35,515 nucleotides of DNA from Myxococcales bacterium (GTDB lineage Bacteria; Myxococcota_A; Polyangia; Polyangiales; Polyangiaceae): positions 1-35,515 of the forward strand of contig SXNL01000096.1 in the NCBI GenBank assembly GCA_005777185.1, given 5' to 3'. A program made the translations under genes and the position numbers. How positions within the stretch are numbered: position 1 is the first letter of the stretch; every line of letters begins with the position of its first letter. The notes beneath the pieces are model-generated. The model had not been told where the DNA came from, made no database searches, and worked only from the letters and a program-made list of their open reading frames with translations. Of the stretch, positions 7,126-15,397 are shown one piece after another.

Positions 7126-9690
7126 ATGATGTTCTGCGCTAATCAACGGGTCATGACCCTCGCGGAGCTGCCGATCGACGCGCTCGTCCCGGAGATCGTG
7201 GGCGTTCTCCGGGAGCAGCGCGTCGTCGTGCTGGTTGCGCCGCCGGGCGCCGGCAAGTCGACCCGGGTGCCGTCCGCGCTGGTCGACGCGGGCCTCGGCG
7301 AGATCGTCGTGCTCGAGCCACGGCGCCTCGCGGCGCGGATGGCCGCGGAGCGCGTCGCGGCCGAGCGCGGCGAGCGGATCGGCGGGAAGGTGGGGTACCA
7401 GATCCGCTTCGAGGACCGGACGAGCGACGCCACGCGGGTCACGTTCCTCACGGAGGGCATCCTCACGAGGCGGCTCCTCCGCGACCCCACGCTCGCCTCC
7501 ACCGGCGTGGTCGTCCTCGACGAGTTCCACGAGCGACACTTGCACGGCGACCTGGCGCTCGCGTGGGTGCGGCGCCTCGCGGCCACGTCGCGGCCCGATC
7601 TCAGGCTCGTCGTCATGTCCGCGACCCTCGACGCTGAGCCGATCGCGCGCGCCCTCGGCGCGCGTGCGATCCGCTCCGAGGGCCGCGCGTACGAGGTGAC
7701 CGTGACCCACGCGGAAGGTCCCGACGACCGCAAGCTGGAGCTCCGGGTCGCCGGGGCCGTCCGTTCGCTCGATCGCGAGGACCCGCGAGGGGACGTGCTC
7801 GTGTTCCTCCCGGGCGCGGCGGAGATCCGGCGGGCCGCGGACGCCGTCGCGGACCTGGCCGTCAAGCAGGGACGGACGCTCTTCACGCTCCACGGCGATC
7901 TCGACTTCGTCGAGCAGCGACGCGCCGTGCTGCCCCACGATCGCCCGAAGATCATCCTCGCGACGAACATCGCGGAGTCGAGCGTCACCATCGACGGCGT
8001 CACGGGCGTCGTCGACTCGGGGCTCGCGCGGAGGGCGGGCCACGATCCGTGGTCCGGGCTCCCCGTCCTCCGCACCGTCCGCGTCAGCAAGGCCAGCGCG
8101 GTGCAGCGCGCCGGACGCGCCGGGAGGACGAGACCGGGCCGCGCGGTGCGGCTCTACACGCGCGCGGATCTCGACGGGATGCCGGATCACGACGTCCCGG
8201 AGATCCGCCGCTCGGATCTCGCGGAGACCGCGCTCGCCATCGCGGCTCTCGGGGATCCGCCCGACATCCCGTGGCTCGACGCGCCGCCAGCCGACGCTTG
8301 GCGGGAGGCGCGTGAACTGCTCCGCGCGCTCGGCGCCGTCGACGAGGTGGGCGGGATCCTGCCGCTCGGTCGCGCCCTCCTCTCGCTGCCTCTCCACCCG
8401 CGGCTGGGTCGGGTCGCCATCGAGGGCGCCCGGCTCGGCTGCCAGAGAGACGCCGCGCGCCTCGCCGCGCTCCTCGGGGAGCGCGATCTCCGCGCCGCTC
8501 GCGCACGCGTGGAGGGGCGGGAGCACACCGGCGCGACGGAGCGCTCGGACGCGCTGCTGCTGCTCGATCTCCACGACGAGGCGGAGGCGGCGGGGTTCGC
8601 GGCCCACGCGCTCCGCGCGATCGGCGTCGACGCGGGGGTGGCCCAGTCCGCGCGCAAGGCGGCGCGGCGCGTCGAGGAGGCGATCGAGAGGGCCGATCTC
8701 GCGCCGACGCGCGCCCCCTCTGGCGCGGCGTCGAAGACGGCAGAGGAGGCCATGCTCCGGGCCATCCTCGCCGGCTTCCCGGATCGCGTCGCGCGACGCC
8801 TGTCGCCGGGCTCACGCAGCTTCGAGGCAGCGGGCGGAGGTCACTTCGAGCTGTCCGCGGAGAGCGCCGTCCGCGAGGCGCCATGGATCTGCGCGGTCGG
8901 CGCGGGCTCGGACGACCGCGGGCGCGGCGCCGCGGTGCCGCGCATCAGGGTCGCGAGCGCCATCGAGCCCGAGTGGCTCATCGACGCGTTCCCGGCCGAC
9001 GTGAAGGAGCGCTCGGTGGTGGCGTGGGATCGCAGGGCGCGCTCCGTCATCGCGCGAAGTCAGCTCCTCTACCGCGGGCTCGTGCTCGTGGAGTCGCCGG
9101 AGCTGCCGGCCGAGATGGACGCGTCGCGGCTCCTGTTCGCCGCGGCCGAGGCGGCTGGGGCGCGCGCCTTCGCGCCCGAGGGCGCCCTCGATCGCTGGCT
9201 CGCGCGTGTCCGCTTCGCCGCCACGCAGGATCCGGGCGTGACGGCGGTCTCGGACGCGGACGTCCTGACGGTCCTCCGGGATCTGTGCGACGGTCGCTCC
9301 ACGTTCGCGGAGCTAGAAGGCGCCGGCCTTCTGCACGAGCTCGCCGCCCGCTTCGGCGCGGGGCGGGATCTGGACAGGCTGGCGCCGGAACGCGTCCGCC
9401 TCCCCAGCGGTCGCGAGGCCCGGATCGAGTACGAGGCGGGAGTGCCTCCGTGGACGGAGTCTTACCTGCAGGACTTCTGCGGCCTCGCCGACGCGCCGCG
9501 CGCCGGGCGCGTGCCGCTCGTGCTCCACCTGCTGGCCCCGAACCGGCGCGCCGTCCAGGTGACGAGCGACCTGGCCGGCTTCTGGGTGCGCCACTACCCC
9601 GCGATCCGCCGCGAGCTCATGCGAAAGTATCCCCGTCATGCTTGGCCCGAGGACCCCAGCATGCCCGTTCCGGCGCGGACCCGTCGATGA
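7126..9690 (+). CDS. hrpB: ATP-dependent RNA helicase HrpB
   Basis: About 854 residues, near the usual length of the family. Motifs: Walker A APPGAGKST (about residues 38-46), DEFH in place of DEAH near 132, SATL near 165, and QRAGRAGRTRPG near 326 (motif VI). The C-terminal part continues through the HrpB-specific domain and ends in the family-typical RKYPRHAWPEDPS. HrpB is a DEAH-family helicase whose cellular role is poorly defined. I chose ATG 7126 because AAGGGG lies eight bases upstream; ATG 7153 (MTLAELPID) matches the start of relatives and is possible. The last 74 bases overlap the convergent membrane-protein gene. Confidence 0.92.
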   Translation: MMFCANQRVMTLAELPIDALVPEIVGVLREQRVVVLVAPPGAGKSTRVPSALVDAGLGEIVVLEPRRLAARMAAERVAAERGERIGGKVGYQIRFEDRTSDATRVTFLTEGILTRRLLRDPTLASTGVVVLDEFHERHLHGDLALAWVRRLAATSRPDLRLVVMSATLDAEPIARALGARAIRSEGRAYEVTVTHAEGPDDRKLELRVAGAVRSLDREDPRGDVLVFLPGAAEIRRAADAVADLAVKQGRTLFTLHGDLDFVEQRRAVLPHDRPKIILATNIAESSVTIDGVTGVVDSGLARRAGHDPWSGLPVLRTVRVSKASAVQRAGRAGRTRPGRAVRLYTRADLDGMPDHDVPEIRRSDLAETALAIAALGDPPDIPWLDAPPADAWREARELLRALGAVDEVGGILPLGRALLSLPLHPRLGRVAIEGARLGCQRDAARLAALLGERDLRAARARVEGREHTGATERSDALLLLDLHDEAEAAGFAAHALRAIGVDAGVAQSARKAARRVEEAIERADLAPTRAPSGAASKTAEEAMLRAILAGFPDRVARRLSPGSRSFEAAGGGHFELSAESAVREAPWICAVGAGSDDRGRGAAVPRIRVASAIEPEWLIDAFPADVKERSVVAWDRRARSVIARSQLLYRGLVLVESPELPAEMDASRLLFAAAEAAGARAFAPEGALDRWLARVRFAATQDPGVTAVSDADVLTVLRDLCDGRSTFAELEGAGLLHELAARFGAGRDLDRLAPERVRLPSGREARIEYEAGVPPWTESYLQDFCGLADAPRAGRVPLVLHLLAPNRRAVQVTSDLAGFWVRHYPAIRRELMRKYPRHAWPEDPSMPVPARTRR

Positions 9691-10384
9691 TGCGCTGCCC
9701 GGTCTTCTGCGGTTTCTTCGACGGGGACTTCGGTCGGGTCGTCGAGTCGAGGGCGTAGAAGACGAGCGCGCCGATGGCGACCACGGCGATGAGCACGCCG
9801 AAGAAGGCGACCACCTTCTCGATGCCTCCCCTGCCATGTCGCTTCTGGCGAAGTACCACGGTCGGGTTGGGCGCGCGTCGCAACGGCGCGCTCTGTGACG
9901 GCGCCCAGGGGAGCCGGACGGTCTGCTGGGCGGACGCCGACGCCTGGAAACCTCCGCCCGGGGAGGAGCGGGGCGGGGCGTCGGCGAGCCGAAGCGTCTG
10001 GTTCTGGCTGATGGGAGGCAACGCCTCGTTCGGATCGACGATCACCGCCGGCTGGTCGGTGGGCTGCACGTGGGCGGGGGCGACCTGGTGGGGACGTGCG
10101 GAGGCGTAGCTCGCGCTGGAGCGCCCTTGCGACTCGGCGGCCTTCCGCCGGGACGCGGGGCCGGGCAACGGCGAGGACACCGGAGGCGCGCCCGGCGGCG
10201 GTCCGGCGGCGCGGACCGGCACCGGCGGCTTCTGCGGTTTCGAGGGGGTCACCTTCGGGACGGGAGTGGCGTCTTCCTCGACCGGAAAGGCGTCGATGGA
10301 CGGAAAGTCCACGGCGTCCGGGTCCGACGAGGAGCCGCCTCCGTCCGCCTGGCGTCCGCGCGCGCGTCTGTCTTCGCCGGCCAT
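9617..10384 (-). CDS. Proline-rich single-pass membrane protein
   Basis: 255 residues. The first ~185 are acidic then proline/serine/alanine-rich and likely disordered; a single hydrophobic helix (IEKVVAFFGVLIAVVAIG, about residues 190-215) follows, then a short basic tail. Three similar threonine motifs occur in the linker: NQTLRLADAP, QQTVRLPWAP and NPTVVLRQK. Threonines in such a setting could be Ser/Thr kinase targets or FHA ligands; that is inference. Start ATG 10384 has GGGAGG only two bases upstream, and that Shine-Dalgarno sequence can pair with CCTC just before it. It lies 43 bases after the deacetylase gene on the same strand; its 3' end runs 74 bases into hrpB. Function unknown. 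Confidence 0.6.
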   Translation of the reverse strand: MAGEDRRARGRQADGGGSSSDPDAVDFPSIDAFPVEEDATPVPKVTPSKPQKPPVPVRAAGPPPGAPPVSSPLPGPASRRKAAESQGRSSASYASARPHQVAPAHVQPTDQPAVIVDPNEALPPISQNQTLRLADAPPRSSPGGGFQASASAQQTVRLPWAPSQSAPLRRAPNPTVVLRQKRHGRGGIEKVVAFFGVLIAVVAIGALVFYALDSTTRPKSPSKKPQKTGQRIIDGSAPERACWGPRAKHDGDTFA

Positions 10385-10427
10385 AACCTCCCGGAGGCTA
10401 ACGCATTTCCACCCGGGTGGGGCACTT

Positions 10428-11414
10428 CTACGCGGTCGCGAGGTGTGTGCGTGTACGCCCCCTGGCCGAGAGCTGCAGCGCGAGCTGCCCCATCGTGGAG
10501 ATGTCGAGGAAGCCTCGATCGCGCAGCTCGGCAGCTCGCCGGAGCACGCTCCCGAACGCGCGGAGCATGGCGATCCTGTCCGCCGAGAAGTTGAAGGGGT
10601 GGAACCAGAGATGGAACACACGCTGCTCGGCGACGGCCCGCGCGAGACCTGCGTGGGCCTTCCGGACACGCGTCGCGAGTGGCACGAACCGCCGGACCCC
10701 GTTGCGTGGCAGGAAGATCATGGACCCGGGGATGTTCCACAGACCCGGCAACCGCTCGTGAGGCGACGACACCGGTGGCGTGATCCCGAGGAGCTGATCG
10801 GCGAGATGCGCGATGCGCTTGGGCCTCGACGGCAGCGGACGAAACCACGCGGGGTCCTCTCCCCGATACGCGGAGAAGCCGTGCTCCGCGAGGAGGCCAT
10901 GATGCCCCTCGACGTTTCGCGGAAAGACGAAGGAGCGCAGGGTGACGCCGCGGGACCTCGCGGCCTCCAGGCAGGCCTTGATGTCGTCGCGGGCCACCTC
11001 CGCGCCGCACCCCGGATCGCCGTACACGACGTGCGAAAACGAGTGGCATCCGATCTCGTGGCCGACGCGCGCATCGAGGATCCAGTCCAGGAGATCGTCG
11101 CCGTACCACAGGGGCGCACGCTGACGATCGGAGCAGGGATCGCCGGCGAACCAGTCGCCCTGGTGCCACGGGAAGCTCGGCCGCGCGAGCTCGGGGTGGG
11201 CCCTCCCGTCCGTGCCGCGCTCGCACGAGCGGAGAAAGAGGTGGCCGACCACGGCCCATGTGCACGGGATCTCGTACTCCTCGAAGAGCCCCAGCAGATC
11301 GCGCACGACGCCGCGAGGATCGGGGTTCTCCGCCGACCATCGGTCCTCGGGCGTGTGATCGAACGAGCCCCAGATCAGCTCCTCGTCGAGGCTGATGACG
11401 AAGGCTGGCCGCAT
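10428..11414 (-). CDS. Polysaccharide deacetylase (NodB-like)
   Basis: 328 residues of the carbohydrate esterase 4 type. The family removes acetyl groups from N-acetyl sugars using a divalent metal held by an Asp-His-His triad. Here the first motif reads SLDEELIW (residues 8-15), replacing the usual FDD, and the HxxxH motif is GCHSFSHVV (about 123-127). A later FVFPRN matches the RxPxG-like motif 3 position with an Arg-Asn variation. No signal peptide is seen, so it may act on cytoplasmic glycan precursors. Its ATG overlaps the upstream methyltransferase stop (TGATG), so the two are co-translated and probably act on one glycan. Confidence 0.85.
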   Translation of the reverse strand: MRPAFVISLDEELIWGSFDHTPEDRWSAENPDPRGVVRDLLGLFEEYEIPCTWAVVGHLFLRSCERGTDGRAHPELARPSFPWHQGDWFAGDPCSDRQRAPLWYGDDLLDWILDARVGHEIGCHSFSHVVYGDPGCGAEVARDDIKACLEAARSRGVTLRSFVFPRNVEGHHGLLAEHGFSAYRGEDPAWFRPLPSRPKRIAHLADQLLGITPPVSSPHERLPGLWNIPGSMIFLPRNGVRRFVPLATRVRKAHAGLARAVAEQRVFHLWFHPFNFSADRIAMLRAFGSVLRRAAELRDRGFLDISTMGQLALQLSARGRTRTHLATA

Positions 11415-12184
11415 CAGCGGCGACCGACGAGCACCAGATGGTTCGACAGATCGCGGAGGAGCGGGCGGTTCGCGAGCCCGTCGTCGACGGGCTCGAGCGC
11501 GCGCATCCCAGCGCGCGCGACCCCGGGCAGGAAGCGCTGCAGCACGTGCCACGGGCCGAGGAACGCGCCGCGCACGTCCGTGGACGCGAAGCCTGCGCGC
11601 GCCATCGAGCGACGCGCGGAGCGGGCGCTCATGAAGGAGTGTTTCACGTGGGTGAAGGTCGGCACGCGAAGCCGCGACGTCACGACGTTGATGAGCGCGT
11701 ATCCGTTGAGCGACCACCGCGGGGCCGCGGTGATGAGCGCGACGCCGCCGGGCTTCAGCACGCGCGCGCACTCGGCCAGCGCCTTCGACGGATCGGCCAG
11801 GTAGCGGATCACCTCGATGGACACGAGCGCGTCGAACGAACCGTCCGGGAACGGGAGCGCCTCGATGTCTCCTCCGACGATCTCGGCAGACGGGTTGGCC
11901 GCGATGGCGCGGCGCCTCATCTCCTCGGCGGGCTCGACGCCGACGACCTCGAGGCCCTTCGCGCGCAGGCGCCCGACCGTGAAGCCGGTCCCACACCCCG
12001 CGTCCAGGACGCGGGCACCCGCGGGCAGGTGGGCCAGCTCGGCGTCGATGATCGTCTCGATCTTGCTTCGACCATAGGTGAAGGTCGAGTCGTAGGGGTT
12101 CCGCTCGAGCGCGCGGTAGCGATCGTCGAACTCGGCGGCCTGTTCGTGATGGACGCGTACGGCGTCGACCTTGTGCTGATTCAC
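11414..12184 (-). CDS. Class I SAM-dependent methyltransferase
   Basis: 256 residues from GTG 12184. The Rossmann SAM-binding motif I is VLDAGCGTGFTVGRL, followed by VVGVEPAEEM (motif II acidic position) and ALPFPDGSFDALVS (motifs III/IV), then a typical LKPGG motif. This is the UbiE/Methyltransf_11 type; the substrate cannot be read from sequence. An upstream extension is open to about 12382 but would run antisense across the start of the glycosidase gene, and the sequence there has no methyltransferase features, so the GTG is preferred. The stop overlaps the deacetylase start, suggesting a shared glycan or lipid-glycan substrate. Confidence 0.85.
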   Translation of the reverse strand: MNQHKVDAVRVHHEQAAEFDDRYRALERNPYDSTFTYGRSKIETIIDAELAHLPAGARVLDAGCGTGFTVGRLRAKGLEVVGVEPAEEMRRRAIAANPSAEIVGGDIEALPFPDGSFDALVSIEVIRYLADPSKALAECARVLKPGGVALITAAPRWSLNGYALINVVTSRLRVPTFTHVKHSFMSARSARRSMARAGFASTDVRGAFLGPWHVLQRFLPGVARAGMRALEPVDDGLANRPLLRDLSNHLVLVGRR

Positions 12185-12250
12185 GAGCGGGAACCTAGTC
12201 CAATGGCCCCGGGCGTTCAACCCCGCGCGTGGCGAGCCTGGACTTTGCTT

Positions 12251-12256
12251 TATGCT
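12251..12256 (+). promoter_or_regulatory. Possible -10 element just before the glycosidase start
   Basis: TATGCT lies six bases before ATG 12263, so transcription from it would start at or next to the start codon and give a leaderless mRNA. No convincing -35 hexamer sits 16-18 bases upstream, and no Shine-Dalgarno sequence precedes the ATG. Confidence 0.3.
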
Positions 12257-12262
12257 GGCAAC

Positions 12263-15200
12263 ATGACCCGGAGCGCTCGACGTCCCCTGCGCTGGGCGGT
12301 TCTCGCGATCCTGTCGGGCACGTCCTGCGTGGGCGCTCCACGGGCGCCGCGCCTGGACCGGGAGCCATCCCGGACGATCCACGCTCCGACCGCCGACGCC
12401 GGTGAGGGCCCGCGGGGGACCGAAGCGCTGGCGCGTGCGTACCGTGAACGAGCCGGGCCGGTCGCACCCATCTCCGACACGACCGTCGTCGCCGAGGCCG
12501 AGGAGTTCCGCGTGGAGAGCCCGGGCTGGCGCGCGCGGCCCTTCGGGACGAACTACTTCGCGGCGACCTTCGCCAACTGCTTCTTGAGCCGGCAGGCGTA
12601 CCTCGGCGCTCCCGAGCAGTCCCCTCGCACGTCCGCCACGATCGAGGTGCAGATCCCGAAGGCCGGTAGCTACCTCGCGCTCGCGCGCTACGAGGCGGCC
12701 TACCGGTTCGAGACGATCTTTCGCCTCGTCGTGGAGCAGGGCGGTACCAGGCGCCTCGACCGCGTCTACGGAGCGCGAGACAACACGAAGGTGTGGGCGT
12801 TCCGTCAGGAGCTGCAGAAGGAGGTGTCATGGGAGTGGGGTGCGTCGGACAGCATCGTCTGGGAGGGACACGACGCGGCCGTGGACCTCGACGCCGGGGT
12901 CGCGCGGCTGACCTTGATCGCGGATGGACAGCCCGAGCCCGCCGCGCGCCGCAACGTCGACCTCGTGATGCTCACCAGCGACAAGGAACAGGTGAAGACG
13001 CGCATCGCCACGGAAGGACACCTTCCGCTCGACGGCATGCTCACGCAGGCAGGCGACGTCTTCGTGCGTGTCCACAACCGCGCGGGAGGGCCGCAGGTGA
13101 CCTTGACCGTCCCGAACGGGATCGAGCACTCCCCCTTCTGGAGCCACCTCCGCGACTGGAAGCCGAAGACCATCCGCGCCGAGCCCGGGCACAGCACGGG
13201 CTGGCACGAGGTGGGGAGCCTGCTCGACACGCTCAGCGACGGCCAGTGGAGGCTCACGGCCGAGGCGACAGGAGACGCGCGCACTCCACCGGCGGAGCCC
13301 GTCTTCGACATCGAGGTGGGGGTGCGCGCGGCGTCGGGCGGCATCGAGTCCATCCGCCGCTTCTCCGGCGTGGGGAAGAGCATCGAGCTCGTGTACTTCG
13401 GGGACACCCGGTGGTCGCGGCGCGTGGGGCTCGCGGACGACGTGCTGCACGATCTCGTGGCATGGCTGGAGGCCCACCCCGCGCGCGGCGTCGCCCCCAG
13501 GCGAACGCCAGTGTTCGGGATCACCTTCGACGCCCACCCCGACGACGGGCGGTACCAGGCCGCCGTCATGCGCTTCGCAGACCTGATGGGTGCCACCGGG
13601 CTCGGTCAGGGCGACTTCGGCACCCTCGGCGTGGCCGCGGGGCGGCCGACCGGCGACATCGACGTCCGCGGCGTGGAGACACCCAGGCTCGAGCAGCACC
13701 TCGCGGAGACGAAGGCCTCGGGCAAACATGGCCAGATCGCCGTCGTGAGCCTCGGCGACGAGATCGCCCTCGCGACCCCGCCCGCCGGGGACCACGCGGG
13801 GTTTCGCGCCTGGCTACGCCAGCGGGGCGTGACGTCGACGGATCTCGGCGTGGACATCTCGGCGGCGAAGTACCTCCCGGACGCGACGAGCGCAACGCCG
13901 GGTGTCCGGTACTACTCCCGGCAATACGCGTATCGGCATGGCATCCGGCAGCTGAAGGCGCGGACGGACATCGTGCGCCGGGTCCTGCCGGGCGCGGGGG
14001 TCGGCGCGAACTACTCGCCTCACCAGGGGCACATGTACCTGGGCGACACGCACCAGTGGATCTCCCTCTTCCGCGAGGGGGGGATGACGATGCCCTGGGG
14101 CGAGGATTACATCTTCCAGGTCCCCGTCGGCAGCCCGCAGGTCAACTTCCTGATGGTGGACATGCTCCGCGCAGCGCTCCGCGGCACGACCGACGGGAAG
14201 ATCCACTACTACGTCATGGCCCACGCTCCCGGGAACACGCCGCGCGCGTGGAGGCGCCAGTTCTACGGAGATCTCGCGCACGGCGTGAAGGTGCTGAACC
14301 TGTTCGAGCTCCGCCCCCGGCAGGTCGCCTACACCGAGAACCACGTCACGGGCAACGAGATGTACCAGGCCGTCCGCGAGGCGCTCCACGAGCTCGGCAC
14401 GTTCGAGGACATGATCCAGGACGGCCACACGCGGCCGGGCGTCGGCGCGCTCTGGTTCAGCGAGGCCGCGGACGTGTGGGACGACAACAGCGCCCCTTTC
14501 GACGCGCACAAGCGATCCTTGTACCTCGCCATCCGCCACGCCGAGATGCCGCTCGACGTCGTCGTGGAGGGCGATCCGCTGGGCGACTACCGCGTGATCT
14601 ACCTCGCCGACCGGCACGTCAGCCGCGCTGCATCCCGCGCCCTCGCCGAGTGGGTGCAGGCCGGGGGCCGCCTCGTCGCCACCGCCGGCGCGGGGATGAA
14701 GGACGAGCTCGATCAGCCCAACCGCGTCCTGCGGGATCTGTTCGGCGTGGAGCCCGCAGAGCTCGTCCTCGACAAGGAGAACGTCGTGCGGCTCGAGAAG
14801 CAGGACCTGCCCTTCGCGACCGCGATGGATCACGTCACGAGCGACGGGACCTCGGTGCCGGTCCTCGGCGCCCGCACGCGCTTCACGACGACGGGCACGG
14901 TCCTCGGCCGCTTCGACGACGGCTCACCGGCCACGGCGGCGCGGGCGGTCGGAAAGGGTTGGGTCTCGTACCTCGGGTACCTGCCCGGGCTCGCGTACCT
15001 CCAGCCTGCGTTCCCACGGCGGCCGACGGACCGCGGGACGACGGACGCGTCGATGAACCACTTCCTCCCGACCGTGTTCGACGCCGCGGCGGCCGAGCCC
15101 CTCCGCTTCCCGGACATCCCGCGCCCGGTCTCCTGCTCGCGGCCGCTCGTGGAGAGCACGATCGTCGACTCGAGACACGGCGTGCTCATCCCGCTCGTCA

Positions 15201-15397
15201 ACTGGACGACCGCTCCTCTGACGAACCTGGCCGTCACGGTGCGCGTACCGGTCCCGACGCGGCACGTGGCGCTCGCGAGCGGCGGGCCCGTTCGCGTCAC
15301 GACCGAGCGTGGGGCCACGATCTTCCACCTCGACCTCGATGTCGCCGACGCGTTGATCCTGGGCGACGGACCGGGCGCTCAGTCCACCTGGAAATGA
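12263..15397 (+). CDS. Exported glycosidase-like lipoprotein with trimerisation-type domain
   Basis: 1044 residues starting at ATG 12263. The leader (RPLRWAVLAILSGTSC) ends at Cys22, an imperfect lipobox, so it is probably a lipoprotein or otherwise exported. Residues about 65-230 look like a beta-sandwich carbohydrate-binding module. The centre (about 410-770) resembles a TIM-barrel hydrolase with SLGDEIAL and MPWGEDYIF as candidate acidic catalytic motifs. Residues about 770-930 (IYLADRHVSRAASRALAEWV..., then LVATAGAGMKDELDQ) match the glutamine-amidotransferase-like trimerisation domain seen in GH42 beta-galactosidases. The exact GH family and catalytic residues are not certain. Its last 19 bases overlap the convergent kinase gene. 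Confidence 0.7.
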   Translation: MTRSARRPLRWAVLAILSGTSCVGAPRAPRLDREPSRTIHAPTADAGEGPRGTEALARAYRERAGPVAPISDTTVVAEAEEFRVESPGWRARPFGTNYFAATFANCFLSRQAYLGAPEQSPRTSATIEVQIPKAGSYLALARYEAAYRFETIFRLVVEQGGTRRLDRVYGARDNTKVWAFRQELQKEVSWEWGASDSIVWEGHDAAVDLDAGVARLTLIADGQPEPAARRNVDLVMLTSDKEQVKTRIATEGHLPLDGMLTQAGDVFVRVHNRAGGPQVTLTVPNGIEHSPFWSHLRDWKPKTIRAEPGHSTGWHEVGSLLDTLSDGQWRLTAEATGDARTPPAEPVFDIEVGVRAASGGIESIRRFSGVGKSIELVYFGDTRWSRRVGLADDVLHDLVAWLEAHPARGVAPRRTPVFGITFDAHPDDGRYQAAVMRFADLMGATGLGQGDFGTLGVAAGRPTGDIDVRGVETPRLEQHLAETKASGKHGQIAVVSLGDEIALATPPAGDHAGFRAWLRQRGVTSTDLGVDISAAKYLPDATSATPGVRYYSRQYAYRHGIRQLKARTDIVRRVLPGAGVGANYSPHQGHMYLGDTHQWISLFREGGMTMPWGEDYIFQVPVGSPQVNFLMVDMLRAALRGTTDGKIHYYVMAHAPGNTPRAWRRQFYGDLAHGVKVLNLFELRPRQVAYTENHVTGNEMYQAVREALHELGTFEDMIQDGHTRPGVGALWFSEAADVWDDNSAPFDAHKRSLYLAIRHAEMPLDVVVEGDPLGDYRVIYLADRHVSRAASRALAEWVQAGGRLVATAGAGMKDELDQPNRVLRDLFGVEPAELVLDKENVVRLEKQDLPFATAMDHVTSDGTSVPVLGARTRFTTTGTVLGRFDDGSPATAARAVGKGWVSYLGYLPGLAYLQPAFPRRPTDRGTTDASMNHFLPTVFDAAAAEPLRFPDIPRPVSCSRPLVESTIVDSRHGVLIPLVNWTTAPLTNLAVTVRVPVPTRHVALASGGPVRVTTERGATIFHLDLDVADALILGDGPGAQSTWK

